From positions 39,621 to 103,620 of the forward strand of contig NZ_MXAV01000056.1 in NCBI RefSeq assembly GCF_002847505.1: a stretch of 64,000 bases of DNA, written 5' to 3'. Source of the DNA: Acidithiobacillus marinus (lineage in GTDB: Bacteria > Pseudomonadota > Gammaproteobacteria > Acidithiobacillales > Acidithiobacillaceae). A model generated the notes under the pieces. It worked only from the letters and a program-made list of their open reading frames with translations. It made no database searches and was not told the DNA's origin. The translations under genes were made by a program, and so were the position numbers. Below are positions 28,779-37,624 of the stretch, one piece after another (positions within the stretch are counted from its first letter, which is position 1; each line of letters starts with the position of its first letter).

Positions 28779-29850
28779 GAAGATCACTGCCATCCCACCC
28801 GGCTATGCCGACTGGTTGGCTGACATCAAGACGCGCGTGGCGGCCGCCCGCCAGCGGGCGGCACTGGCGGCCAATGCGGAGCTGATCCGGCTGTATTGGC
28901 AGATCGGCCGCGACATTCTGCAGCGGCAGGTGGCGCAGGGTTGGGGCAGCAAGGTGATCGAGCGTCTGGCGCGCGATTTGCGTGCGGCCTTCCCGGAGAT
29001 GAAGGGGTTTTCCCGCGCCAACCTGCTCTATATGCGGGCCTTTGCCGAGGCTTGGCCGGACGAGCAATTTGTCCAGCAGCTTGCTGGACAATTGCCCTGG
29101 TTCCACATCGTCGTGCTGATGACCCGCCTGAAAGACGATCCCACCCGTGAATGGTATGCCCGGAGAGCCGTCACCGAGGGTTGGTCGCGCGTGACGCTGG
29201 AACTGAATATCCGTAACCGTCTGCACGAGCGTCAGGGCAACGCGGTGACCAATTTTGAAACCCGCCTGCCAGCACCGCATTCGCAACTGGCGCATGAAAC
29301 GCTGAAAGATCCCTACCTGTTCGACTTTCTGGGGCTGGGCGACGAAGCGCAGGAACGCGACATCGAAAACGCGCTGGTGCGGCACATCACCCGCTTCCTG
29401 CTGGAACTCGGCAGCGGCTTCGCTTTTGTCGGGCAGCAATATCGCTTGGAGGTCAGCGACAAGGAGTTCTTCATCGACTTGTTGTTCTATCACACGCGGC
29501 TCAAGTGCTATGTGGTGGTGGAGCTGAAGGCCACAGAGTTAAAACCGGAACAAGCGGGGCAACTGAATTTCTACCTGACCGCAGTGGACCGGCAGGTGAA
29601 AGCACCCGACGACAAACCCACCATCGGTCTGCTGCTGTGCAAGACACAAGACCGGCTGGTGGCCGAATATGCGCTCTCGGGCATTGACAAACCCATCGGG
29701 GTAGCGGAATACGAACTGGTGCGCGCCTTGCCGGAACCGCTGGCAACCAGTCTGCCCACGGTGGAGGAACTGGAGAGTGAGTTGGCTGAAGAGCCCATTG
29801 TCCAGGATTTTCGAACAACTGGCGTGGATGATCAGGAGAGCGAAGCATGA
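28771..29850 (+). CDS. DUF1016 (YhcG-like) PD-(D/E)XK nuclease
   Basis: A 359-residue DUF1016 protein. The N-terminal helical domain has LIRLYWQIGRDI and GFSRANLLYMR. The C-terminal PD-(D/E)XK nuclease domain shows FFIDLLFYH followed by CYVVVELKA, giving the Asp and Glu-x-Lys catalytic residues. Members are found in defence islands beside restriction-modification genes, but their exact contribution is unknown; a nuclease or accessory role is inferred. Start at 28771 overlaps the mod stop by 8 bp; an in-frame ATG 21 bp upstream is possible. It overlaps res by 4 bp. A decayed relative precedes the operon at 23.4 kb. Confidence 0.87.
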   Translation: MSKKITAIPPGYADWLADIKTRVAAARQRAALAANAELIRLYWQIGRDILQRQVAQGWGSKVIERLARDLRAAFPEMKGFSRANLLYMRAFAEAWPDEQFVQQLAGQLPWFHIVVLMTRLKDDPTREWYARRAVTEGWSRVTLELNIRNRLHERQGNAVTNFETRLPAPHSQLAHETLKDPYLFDFLGLGDEAQERDIENALVRHITRFLLELGSGFAFVGQQYRLEVSDKEFFIDLLFYHTRLKCYVVVELKATELKPEQAGQLNFYLTAVDRQVKAPDDKPTIGLLLCKTQDRLVAEYALSGIDKPIGVAEYELVRALPEPLATSLPTVEELESELAEEPIVQDFRTTGVDDQESEA

Positions 29851-32576
29851 GCGCCCGCGTGCAGAACCATATCACGGGCCGCCTGTCGCTGCGCCCGCCG
29901 CAGGCGGAATCGCTGGCAAAGCTGAAGCAGGCGCTGGATGCCGCGCCGAAACTGCTGGAGCACGGCAAGGACGTGGCGACGGTGCTCGCCACGCTGAAGG
30001 CCGAGTTTCCGACACTTGAAGATTTCGAGCGCGACTTCCCCTCGCTGTGCTTTGCCTTGGCCACCGGTGTGGGCAAGACGCGGCTGATGGGCGCCTTTGT
30101 CGCCTACCTGCATCTAGCGCATGGCATCAACAATTTTTTCGTGCTGGCGCCGAACCTGACCATTTACAACAAGCTCATCACGGATTTCACGCCCAATACG
30201 TCGAAGTATGTATTCAAGGGCATTGGCGAGTTCGCCATCAACTCTCCCCGTGTGATTACTGGCGATAACTACGATCAGCAAACCCCGTCTACCGGGGAGT
30301 TGTTCAGTGAAGTTCGCATCAACATCTTCAACATCTCCAAGGTCAATTCCGAGGTGCGCGGCGGCAAGGAGCCGCGCATCAAGCGCATGCGTGAGGTGTT
30401 GGGGGATAGTTACTTCAACTATCTCGCCAACCTGCCCGACCTAGTGCTGCTGATGGATGAATCGCACCGTTATCGCGCCAGCGCGGGCGTGCGCGCCATC
30501 AACGAACTCAAGCCGCTGTTCGGACTGGAGCTGACGGCGACGCCCTTCGTGGAATCCAGTCGTGGGCCGGTGCCGTTCAGGAACGTGGTGATGGATTACC
30601 CGTTGGCGCGGGCGATGGAGGATGGCTTCGTCAAGGAGCCGGCGGTGGTGACACAAAGAAACTTCAAGGCCAGCGACCACACGCTGGAGGAAGTCGAGAA
30701 GATCAAGCTGGAAGATGGCGTACGCCTGCATGAAAGCACCAAGGTGGAGCTAATGACCTATGCTCGCGAGAATGGGGTTCAGCAGGTGAAGCCATTTATG
30801 CTGGTCATTGCCCGCGATACCAGCCATGCCGGGCAACTTTTGGCCCTTCTGGAATCACCAGCGTTTTACGAAGGGCGCTATGCCGGCAAGGTGATCCAGG
30901 TGGATTCCAGTCGCAGAGGTGCGGAAGAAGAAGCCATGATCACGCGCCTGCTGGCCGTGGAGAGTCTGGAAGAGCCCACGGAAATCGTGATTCACGTCAA
31001 TATGCTCAAGGAAGGCTGGGACGTGACCAATCTCTACACCATCGTGCCGTTGCGCGCCGCCAATGCCCGCACGTTGATCGAGCAGTCCATCGGGCGCGGC
31101 CTGCGTCTGCCTTACGGCAAGCGCACGGGTGTCGCAGCGGTGGATCGCCTGAACATCGTCGCCCACGACAAATTTCAGGAGATCATCGACGAGGCCAACC
31201 GTGGCGACTCGCCGATTCGGCTGCAGCAGGTCATCCTCGATGCGCCCACTGCCTCCGACAACAAGGTCAGCGTACAGGTCGATTCGGACGCAGCATACCG
31301 CCTCGGGCTGACGGATGACGCGCCTGCGCTCAATCCGGCGGCATCGGCAGCCGCCAATGGCGGTGCTGTCACGCCAACGCTAGCCCCGGTCTTCACCACC
31401 GATGCGGAAAAGCAGGCCGCGCGTATGGTCATGGAAGTCATCGACCAGTATGAAATACGATGCGCTTTGGCACCCACGCGCAGTGCGCTGCTCAAACCCG
31501 AACTGCAATCGGCGCTCCTCGCGGAAGTGACCGAGCGGATGAGGCCGCTGCAGGGCCAATTGCTGGCGGGCGTGGATGAATCCGCTCCCGCGCTGGACTT
31601 GTCCGCCGTGGTGGCGAAGACTACCGAGATCGTGGTGCAGCAGAGCATCGACATCCCGCGCATCGCGGTGGTGCCCAAGGGCGAGGTCACGACGGGTTTC
31701 CAACCCTTCACGCTGGACGTGAGCCAGCTCCATCTTCAGCCGGGGAGCCGCGAGATCGTCGGCCAGATGCTGCGCAGCAATGAGCAGTTCACCCTGGCGG
31801 CGGAAATCGGCCTGAAGGAACAGCGTCCGGAGGACTACCTCGTCCACACCCTTGTGGATTTCGACGATATCGACTACTTCACCCACGCTGATCTGCTCTA
31901 CGACCTCGCTGGTCAGATGGTGAAGCACCTGCAAAGCTACCTGTCCGAAGCCGATGCACTCAACGTACTGGACGGCCAACGCAAAACCATCGCCAGGGAA
32001 ATCCACGCGCAGATGATAGCCCACTTCTTCGAGAAGGCGACTGAGTACGAGGTGCAGATCAGTCGCGGTTTCACGGAGCTCAAACCCTGTAACTACACAG
32101 CGACAGCAGGGCAAGCCCCGCGTCACTTCCGCGAAACGGTGGAGGAAGTAGGCCGCATCAAGCAGATGCTCTTCGGCGGATTCACACGCTGCCTGTACCC
32201 GCTGCAGAAGTTCGACTCGGATACCGAACGGCGCTTCGCTGTCATCCTGGAGCGCGACGCCCTGAAGTGGTTCAAGCCCGCGAAGGGGCAATTCCAGGTC
32301 TACTACAAACTAGGCACTGAGCAGCCGGAATACATCCCCGACTTCGTGGCCGAAACCGACGCGGTGATTTTCATGGTGGAAACCAAGGCGCGGAACGACC
32401 TGAAAACCGATGAAGTGAAGGCCAAGGCCGCTGCCGCCTTGCAGTGGTGCCGACACGCCTCAGGCTATGCGAAGCGCGTCGGCGGCAAGCCCTGGAAGTA
32501 CTTGCTGGTACCCCATGACGAAGTCACAGAATCAAAGCAGCTCGCCGACTTCTCGCGTTTTGAAATTACTGGCTAA
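29847..32576 (+). CDS. Type III-like restriction helicase-endonuclease (Res)
   Basis: A 909-residue SF2 helicase-nuclease. Motif I is ATGVGKTRLMGAF at about residues 70-82, motif II is LLMDESHRY at about 205, and motif VI is QSIGRGLRLPYGKR at about 412-425. A C-terminal nuclease-like block (YIPDFVAETDAVIFMVETKA, near residue 833) supplies PD-x(n)-E-x-K residues. Together with Mod it should cut DNA lacking the Mod methyl mark after ATP-driven scanning. It is the last gene of the defence operon and stops 4 bp before the convergent CorA-like gene, leaving no room for an obvious terminator. Confidence 0.87.
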   Translation: MSARVQNHITGRLSLRPPQAESLAKLKQALDAAPKLLEHGKDVATVLATLKAEFPTLEDFERDFPSLCFALATGVGKTRLMGAFVAYLHLAHGINNFFVLAPNLTIYNKLITDFTPNTSKYVFKGIGEFAINSPRVITGDNYDQQTPSTGELFSEVRINIFNISKVNSEVRGGKEPRIKRMREVLGDSYFNYLANLPDLVLLMDESHRYRASAGVRAINELKPLFGLELTATPFVESSRGPVPFRNVVMDYPLARAMEDGFVKEPAVVTQRNFKASDHTLEEVEKIKLEDGVRLHESTKVELMTYARENGVQQVKPFMLVIARDTSHAGQLLALLESPAFYEGRYAGKVIQVDSSRRGAEEEAMITRLLAVESLEEPTEIVIHVNMLKEGWDVTNLYTIVPLRAANARTLIEQSIGRGLRLPYGKRTGVAAVDRLNIVAHDKFQEIIDEANRGDSPIRLQQVILDAPTASDNKVSVQVDSDAAYRLGLTDDAPALNPAASAAANGGAVTPTLAPVFTTDAEKQAARMVMEVIDQYEIRCALAPTRSALLKPELQSALLAEVTERMRPLQGQLLAGVDESAPALDLSAVVAKTTEIVVQQSIDIPRIAVVPKGEVTTGFQPFTLDVSQLHLQPGSREIVGQMLRSNEQFTLAAEIGLKEQRPEDYLVHTLVDFDDIDYFTHADLLYDLAGQMVKHLQSYLSEADALNVLDGQRKTIAREIHAQMIAHFFEKATEYEVQISRGFTELKPCNYTATAGQAPRHFRETVEEVGRIKQMLFGGFTRCLYPLQKFDSDTERRFAVILERDALKWFKPAKGQFQVYYKLGTEQPEYIPDFVAETDAVIFMVETKARNDLKTDEVKAKAAAALQWCRHASGYAKRVGGKPWKYLLVPHDEVTESKQLADFSRFEITG

Positions 32577-32580
32577 TCCC

Positions 32581-33495
32581 TTAATCCAGCCGCAACCATC
32601 CCTTGCGGTAGAAAATCCAGGCGATGAGCGCTTCCACCAGAATCAGTCCTCCGGTGACGGCAACAAAACCGTAGCGCCAGTGGGGGAGTGGACCCAGGGG
32701 GACGTTCATGGCTGCTGCGCCGGGAATAAACAGCGGGATGGTGACCAGAATAATCAGGGCCGCCATGAACTTGAACAAGTGATTCACGTTGTTATGCACC
32801 ACATAGGCGTAGGATTCCAGCAGTTCATTGATGGTTTCCTGATCGCTATCCACCTGATCCCGGACCTGGGACAGCTCAATGCGGGTGTCTTCATGAATTT
32901 CCAGCAGATCAAGGTCTTCTTTGGGAAGTAACAGCGCGATTTCGCTGACCACATATTCCAGTTGCAGCAAACCCAGATCCAGCGCCAGCAGCCGGTCGTG
33001 AATATCCAAACCCCGATACACCACATCATGGCGCTGGGCCTGACGGAGATCCCGCTCCACCATCGCCATTTCCCGGGCGACGGCGCGGGCGGTGGGCAGA
33101 TACAGGCGGGTGACTTCGGCAATGATGCGCAGTACGAGCTCCCAGCGCTTGCGCGGTTTATCTGGATCAATCAGCTGATTGAGAAAGGGAATTTCCTGGT
33201 CGGCCAGGGTCACGAAATAGCCCGGCGCAAAATACACGCTGAGGGGCACCAGGGAAAACTGCCCGATGCGCCCGTCTTCCGGGATGGGTACCTGAAATTG
33301 CAGGGAAATCAGGCGCTCTTCCTTGATCAGCGGGCGTGAGGCCTCGCCTTCCAGGCGCTTGCGCAAAAAGCTTTCCGGAATGTCGAGGGTCATGGCGGCC
33401 TGGCTCAATTCCAGCGCCGTAGGATTGACCAGCGCCATCCAGCTGCGCCGGTTGGCGTTGCCGGAAAGCAGGCAGTCGCGAGTAATGCGTAGCAT
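32581..33495 (-). CDS. CorA-like protein with AMN in place of GMN
   Basis: A 304-residue CorA-superfamily protein: a soluble N-terminal region, a long helical stalk (about residues 140-235) and two C-terminal membrane helices. The signature after the first helix reads GAAAMNVPLGPL, with Ala in place of the Gly of GMN, the selectivity-filter motif. The C-terminus ends in the usual basic tail (FYRKGWLRLD). I start it at 33495, where GGAGGG lies 7 bp upstream; the longer frame from 33573 would overlap the preceding gene. Magnesium transport is uncertain because of the altered signature. It is the last of four tandem paralogues, all on the minus strand. Confidence 0.82.
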   Translation of the reverse strand: MLRITRDCLLSGNANRRSWMALVNPTALELSQAAMTLDIPESFLRKRLEGEASRPLIKEERLISLQFQVPIPEDGRIGQFSLVPLSVYFAPGYFVTLADQEIPFLNQLIDPDKPRKRWELVLRIIAEVTRLYLPTARAVAREMAMVERDLRQAQRHDVVYRGLDIHDRLLALDLGLLQLEYVVSEIALLLPKEDLDLLEIHEDTRIELSQVRDQVDSDQETINELLESYAYVVHNNVNHLFKFMAALIILVTIPLFIPGAAAMNVPLGPLPHWRYGFVAVTGGLILVEALIAWIFYRKGWLRLD

Positions 33496-33508
33496 CTGTC
33501 GGCCCTCC

Positions 33509-34411
33509 CTACATGGCAAAAAACCCGTGTTTTCGAGCCCAGACAGCAAACAGCAGGGTGGCGCCAAAAACATAGGCCAGCAGGCCGAACCACAGGTAAT
33601 GCCAGTGTTCCAGCGGAAGAATGGTCATCATGTGAAAAGGCATGATGAAAGCAATGGGCATCATCAGCAGGGCCAGCCACACCGTCATGACCTTCATGAC
33701 GGTGTGGGCATTATTCTGGATGATGCCGTTGTAGGCATTGGTGACGGTCAGATAACGCTCGTAAACCAGATTCACGATTTCTTCCATACGTCTTTGCTCG
33801 CGTAGAGCGATTTCCATCACGGCATAAGCGGGGGCGTCTCCGGGGGTGGCGCGCAGCGCATCACGCAAAATCAGCCCGGTTTCACGAAGGGCAATGACCA
33901 GTTCACCCAGATCCCGGTTGAGGACCACAATTTCCCTGAGCTCGCGATTGCCCATGGCCGTTTTCAGAGCCAGGCGCAGCTCCTGCAGGCGGTCTACCAA
34001 CACGCGGGCGACCCGTTCATGGCTGTAGATGCTGTTGAGCAGAGCTCTTTGCAGGAGATCATGGCCCTGACTCTGCTGGAGGGTGCTGAGCCAATCCTGT
34101 TTGAGCATGGACAGTAAAGTTTCTTCGCCGAGCAGAATCAGGTGATCGGGGTGTTCATGATGCAGGGTCAGGGTGCTGATACGAGCCACCGTGCCGAAGC
34201 GGGCGTCTTCTTCCAGCATGGCCACGGGCAGACGCAGGGAGATTTCTTCACCTTCGCAATAAAGCCGCTGATCTTCACTCTGGCGCAGCCAGCTGCCCAG
34301 GTTGTTGCAGGACAAGGCCTGTTCAGGATTCAGCAAAAACAGTCCGGACCCGCTGCAGCTGTCGCAGGCAGTCCAGGTTCCGGTCTGGGGATTGTAGTAC
34401 TGGGCGGTCAT
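33509..34411 (-). CDS. CorA-like protein lacking the GMN motif
   Basis: A 300-residue CorA-like protein with two C-terminal membrane helices. Where the others have GMN, this sequence reads MPFHMMTILPLEHW, so neither Gly nor Asn is kept. The short N-terminal region carries a CDSC pair (about residues 16-19) and a further cysteine near 35, not seen in the neighbours; a metal-binding or redox role is only a guess. The stalk helices (LQELRLALKTAMGNRELREI onwards) resemble its paralogues. Loss of the signature suggests it does not form a normal Mg2+ pore alone; it might co-assemble with a neighbour. It starts 7 bp after the GMN-bearing gene ends. Confidence 0.78.
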   Translation of the reverse strand: MTAQYYNPQTGTWTACDSCSGSGLFLLNPEQALSCNNLGSWLRQSEDQRLYCEGEEISLRLPVAMLEEDARFGTVARISTLTLHHEHPDHLILLGEETLLSMLKQDWLSTLQQSQGHDLLQRALLNSIYSHERVARVLVDRLQELRLALKTAMGNRELREIVVLNRDLGELVIALRETGLILRDALRATPGDAPAYAVMEIALREQRRMEEIVNLVYERYLTVTNAYNGIIQNNAHTVMKVMTVWLALLMMPIAFIMPFHMMTILPLEHWHYLWFGLLAYVFGATLLFAVWARKHGFFAM

Positions 34412-34418
34412 GAGCGCA

Positions 34419-35360
34419 TCAGATCCAGTCTTTTTTGCGGAAAAAAACGAAGAGCAATCCGGAAATGAGAAAGCCGCCGCCCATCAGAACCGGCCAGGCA
34501 TACGTCCAGTCCTGCAGAGGGAGCGGAACGTTCATGCCATAAATACTGGCCACCGTGGCTGGAGAGGCGACCACCACCGTCCATGCTGTAATGATCTTCA
34601 GGGTATTGCTGATATTGTTTTGCAGCACCCCGACATAAGCATCCATCATGTTGGTAATGGTGGACGCGTAAATTTCGGTCATGTCCCGGGCCTGCTGCAG
34701 GTCAATCAACGCATCGGCAATGTCTTCGAGATCGTCGGCATCCTGCCCCAACATGGGCAGGCGCAGGGTTTGTTGGGCCACCGAGATATTGCCCTTCAGC
34801 GCGGCAGAAAACAGGATCAGGCTTTTGTTCAGGGCCAGAAGGCGGAAAAATTCGTTGTTGTTCTGGGAGTGACGGAGAATTTTTTCCGTAGCCGCAATTT
34901 CGTTGTTGATGATGCGCAGCGCCCGTAAAAAGTCCCGGGCGATAGCCTGGAAAATTTCCGCCAGCAAACCCTGGACACCGAGAATCTTGCCACGTTGCCG
35001 CTGACTGCGTAATTCATCCCATAGTGCCAGGGGGTGGGCACTTGCGGTGACCATTTGCTGGGGTAGTAGCCAGAGGCCTACCGGCAGGGTGCGAAAGCGT
35101 AATTCGGCATCTTCCTGCATGGGCGCGGGCACTTTGAGAATAATCAGGGCGACTTCGCCGTCCCGCTCCAGACGCGGGCGTTCGTCTTCATCGGACACGT
35201 CCTGGAATAGATAATCCGGCACCTGCAGATGCTTGGCGACAAATTCCAGTTCGGCGTGGCTGGGCGCGACGACCTGAATCCAGGTGGCGCGTGGGGGCCA
35301 TTGAAAATCACTGGTGATTTCCAGTTGGGCATCGGTTTTGTCATCAAACCAGTGCAGCAT
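34419..35360 (-). CDS. CorA-family magnesium/divalent cation transporter
   Basis: A 313-residue CorA-family transporter and the only one of the four tandem paralogues with the canonical motif, here YGMNVPL at the end of the first C-terminal membrane helix. CorA channels form pentamers admitting Mg2+ and sometimes Co2+ or Ni2+. The N-terminal domain has the PDYLFQDVSDEDERPR block. The stalk helix with MMDAYVGVLQNNISNTLKIITAW leads into the membrane, and the C-terminus is basic (FFRKKDWI). I leave the symbol blank because which paralogue is the housekeeping CorA is not decidable here. Confidence 0.88.
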   Translation of the reverse strand: MLHWFDDKTDAQLEITSDFQWPPRATWIQVVAPSHAELEFVAKHLQVPDYLFQDVSDEDERPRLERDGEVALIILKVPAPMQEDAELRFRTLPVGLWLLPQQMVTASAHPLALWDELRSQRQRGKILGVQGLLAEIFQAIARDFLRALRIINNEIAATEKILRHSQNNNEFFRLLALNKSLILFSAALKGNISVAQQTLRLPMLGQDADDLEDIADALIDLQQARDMTEIYASTITNMMDAYVGVLQNNISNTLKIITAWTVVVASPATVASIYGMNVPLPLQDWTYAWPVLMGGGFLISGLLFVFFRKKDWI

Positions 35361-35390
35361 CCTGTCGCTCCTTGGTAAATTCCCACCCGT

Positions 35391-36326
35391 TCATATCCAC
35401 CCCTTGCGCTTGAAAAATGCCGCCAAACCCCCGGCAATGCTTAAACCCAGTAATAATATCACCCAGAAAATCCAGTGGGTTTTCTGAAAAGGCAGGGTGG
35501 TATTCACGCCGTACAGGGTGGCGAACATGCTGGGCACATAAAACACCATGGCCAGCACAGTGACCACTTTCAGACCATGGTTGATGTTGTTCTGCACCAT
35601 CCCGGCATAAGCGTCCATCATCGAGGTGCTGGTACCGGCATACACCCGGGCGCGCTCATGGGCCACCTGCAATTCCAGGAGTGCGGTATCCACCTGCCGG
35701 GTGGCGGGCAGGTCATCGCGAATTTCCGCCAGCCGTGAAATCTTGAAGGCGGTGGCAATATTGCCGACCAGGGCTACTTCAAAGCGGGTCAGACTTTTAC
35801 TGATTTCCAGCAGGGTGAAAAAGTCGCCATTACTCTGGGTCCAGTCCAGTTGTTGTTCATTGTCATGAATGGCCTGGTTGAGCTGCTGTAGTGCTTCTTC
35901 ATAACTCCGCGCCAGAATTTTCAGGATGGCGGCCAGTATCTCGATACTTTCCGGAGGGCTGGAAAGATGCTCCATCTGCGCAAAAAAAGGCGAGAGGGTG
36001 GGTAGTTCTTCCGCCAGCACCGTAGTCAGATTTTGCTGGTGCAGAACCACGCCCAAAGGACGCAAGGTCCAGACATCTTCCCCCGGACCGCTGACTGGAA
36101 ACTGCAAGGTCAGGAAGACCCTTCCCTGCTCTCTGCGCAGCCAGGAGCGTTCATCGGGATCGAGAATGTCCTGGGCAAAATCCCAGTCATCGGCGAGCTG
36201 TCCCGCCGCTACCCAGTCTGCCGGTCGGGGTGCGGTCAGATGTTGCCAGCTTTTTACGCGCTCCGGGGCGCGCGCCGCTGCCGCTTGTGCGGTGCTGTCG
36301 GTTTCTGCTGGGGGAAACACATCCAT
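35391..36326 (-). CDS. CorA-like protein with GVN in place of GMN
   Basis: A 311-residue CorA-superfamily protein. The signature reads YGVNTTLPF, a GVN variant known among 2-TM-GxN proteins and of uncertain ion preference. The stalk contains [22 protein letters not shown], nearly matching the GMN paralogue downstream, so duplication is likely. It ends in FFKRKGWI. The start is taken at 36326 ([10 protein letters not shown]); the frame is open further upstream but without conserved sequence. It is first of the four-gene leftward cluster and faces the divergent moaB-like gene across about 145 bp with no riboswitch I can recognise. Confidence 0.83.
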   Translation of the reverse strand: MDVFPPAETDSTAQAAAARAPERVKSWQHLTAPRPADWVAAGQLADDWDFAQDILDPDERSWLRREQGRVFLTLQFPVSGPGEDVWTLRPLGVVLHQQNLTTVLAEELPTLSPFFAQMEHLSSPPESIEILAAILKILARSYEEALQQLNQAIHDNEQQLDWTQSNGDFFTLLEISKSLTRFEVALVGNIATAFKISRLAEIRDDLPATRQVDTALLELQVAHERARVYAGTSTSMMDAYAGMVQNNINHGLKVVTVLAMVFYVPSMFATLYGVNTTLPFQKTHWIFWVILLLGLSIAGGLAAFFKRKGWI

Positions 36327-36471
36327 GGATGCTCTCCAGTTCAGAGTCGGGCGTGAGAGGCACCAGTGCCCGGCAGCTGCCCGATACGGGGACTTCGGCC
36401 GGTACAATTTGGAGCGCAGGACGGAGGCTTTTATACTGGACTTCCTTGTCGCCTGTAAAGGAAATTCCGCT

Positions 36472-37014
36472 GTGAGCTCCGTGCACTCTGCATCTGATAG
36501 TAAAGCCTTTATCCCCCTCGCCCTCGCTATCCTTACCGTGTCCGATACCCGGACCCCGGAAACCGACAAATCCGGCGACAAAATTGCGGAGCTGGCTCAG
36601 GCTGCAGGGCACCATATAGCGGCGCGTTGCATCCTGCCCGACACGATTGAAACACTGCGCCAGCAGATGCAAAGCTGGATAACCGACCCGGCCATCGATG
36701 TCATTGTCGCGACCGGCGGCACCGGGGTCACCGGTCGCGACGTAACCCCTGAGGCCATCGCGCCCCTCATCAGCAAGCCGATCCCCGGCTTTGGGGAATT
36801 ATTCCGCATGTTGTCCTACGAAGAAATCGGTACCAGCACCATGCAGTCCCGGGCCGAAGCGGCCATTTGTGCGGGCACCATCGTCTTTTTACTGCCGGGT
36901 TCTACGGGAGGTGTCCGTCTGGGGATGGAGGCCATCATCATTCCCCAGCTGGATAACCGCCATCGGCCCTGCAATTTGAGCGAGTTATTGCCGCGCATTC
37001 GTCATGAACACTGA
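36472..37014 (+). CDS. moaB: MoaB/MogA-family molybdenum cofactor protein
   Basis: A 180-residue MoaB/MogA-like protein of molybdopterin biosynthesis. MogA adenylylates molybdopterin before metal insertion; MoaB is its close relative. Motifs: [16 protein letters not shown] at the N-terminus, [19 protein letters not shown] in the middle, and [13 protein letters not shown] near the C-terminus. The start is a GTG preceded by AAAGGA at good spacing; another GTG lies 9 bp further in. The stop overlaps the following methyltransferase start. MoaB versus MogA is not settled by sequence reading alone. Confidence 0.85.
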   Translation: MSSVHSASDSKAFIPLALAILTVSDTRTPETDKSGDKIAELAQAAGHHIAARCILPDTIETLRQQMQSWITDPAIDVIVATGGTGVTGRDVTPEAIAPLISKPIPGFGELFRMLSYEEIGTSTMQSRAEAAICAGTIVFLLPGSTGGVRLGMEAIIIPQLDNRHRPCNLSELLPRIRHEH

Positions 37015-37574
37015 TGGCTGTCATGCCTGAAGACGAAGCGCAACGCCAGCAGCGCTGGAGTGCCTGTTATGCGGAAAGTGCGCGGGATGCAGCCCCGCCG
37101 CCTTTGCCCTTGCTCAGGGCGCAGGCGGCCTTGTTGCCAAAGACCGGGTCGGCTCTGGATATGGCCTGCGGGCTGGGCGGGAATGCCCTTTTTCTGGCGA
37201 AACAGGGTCTGGAAACCTGGGCCTGGGATTATGCCGAAGCGGCCATCCTGGGGCTTCAGCAGCAGGCTGTGATTCAGCCCAGGCTGCACCCGGAATATCG
37301 AGATGTACTGACCCAGCCACCGCCAGCGGCCTCTTTTGACGTGATCGTCGTCGCACATTTTCTGCATCGCCCGCTTTTTCCCATCTTGGCACGAGCATTG
37401 AAGCCCGAGGGATTATTGTTTTACGAGACCTGGGCTGGCGCTTATGCCGGGCGCGGTCCTCAAAACCCGGACTTTCGACTGCTGCCGGGAGAGTTGGAAA
37501 AGGCTTTTGCAGATTTGCAGCTCCTGGCTTATCAGGAAGCTGAGGATCGTGCCGGTGGCGTTTGGAAGGCCTAA
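37014..37574 (+). CDS. Class I SAM-dependent methyltransferase
   Basis: A 186-residue methyltransferase with a SAM-binding motif I ALDMACGLGGNALFLAKQG at about residues 47-65, an acidic motif II residue in WDYAE, and FDVIVVAHFLHRPLFP in the motif IV region. It resembles small TehB-like or tellurite-resistance-type methyltransferases; the substrate is unknown. The ATG overlaps the moaB-like stop codon (TGATG), so the two are translationally coupled. A 50-bp gap separates it from mnmG. Confidence 0.8.
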   Translation: MAVMPEDEAQRQQRWSACYAESARDAAPPPLPLLRAQAALLPKTGSALDMACGLGGNALFLAKQGLETWAWDYAEAAILGLQQQAVIQPRLHPEYRDVLTQPPPAASFDVIVVAHFLHRPLFPILARALKPEGLLFYETWAGAYAGRGPQNPDFRLLPGELEKAFADLQLLAYQEAEDRAGGVWKA

Positions 37575-37624
37575 AAAAGCGGGGGATATTGCAAAACCTG
37601 TCGCTTGGCGTGGATAATTAACGG

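Noticed and set aside
23327..32580. Integrated mobile element carrying the defence genes.
   Set aside because: No integrase, transposase, tRNA or flanking direct repeats were found at either edge, so a specific element cannot be claimed.
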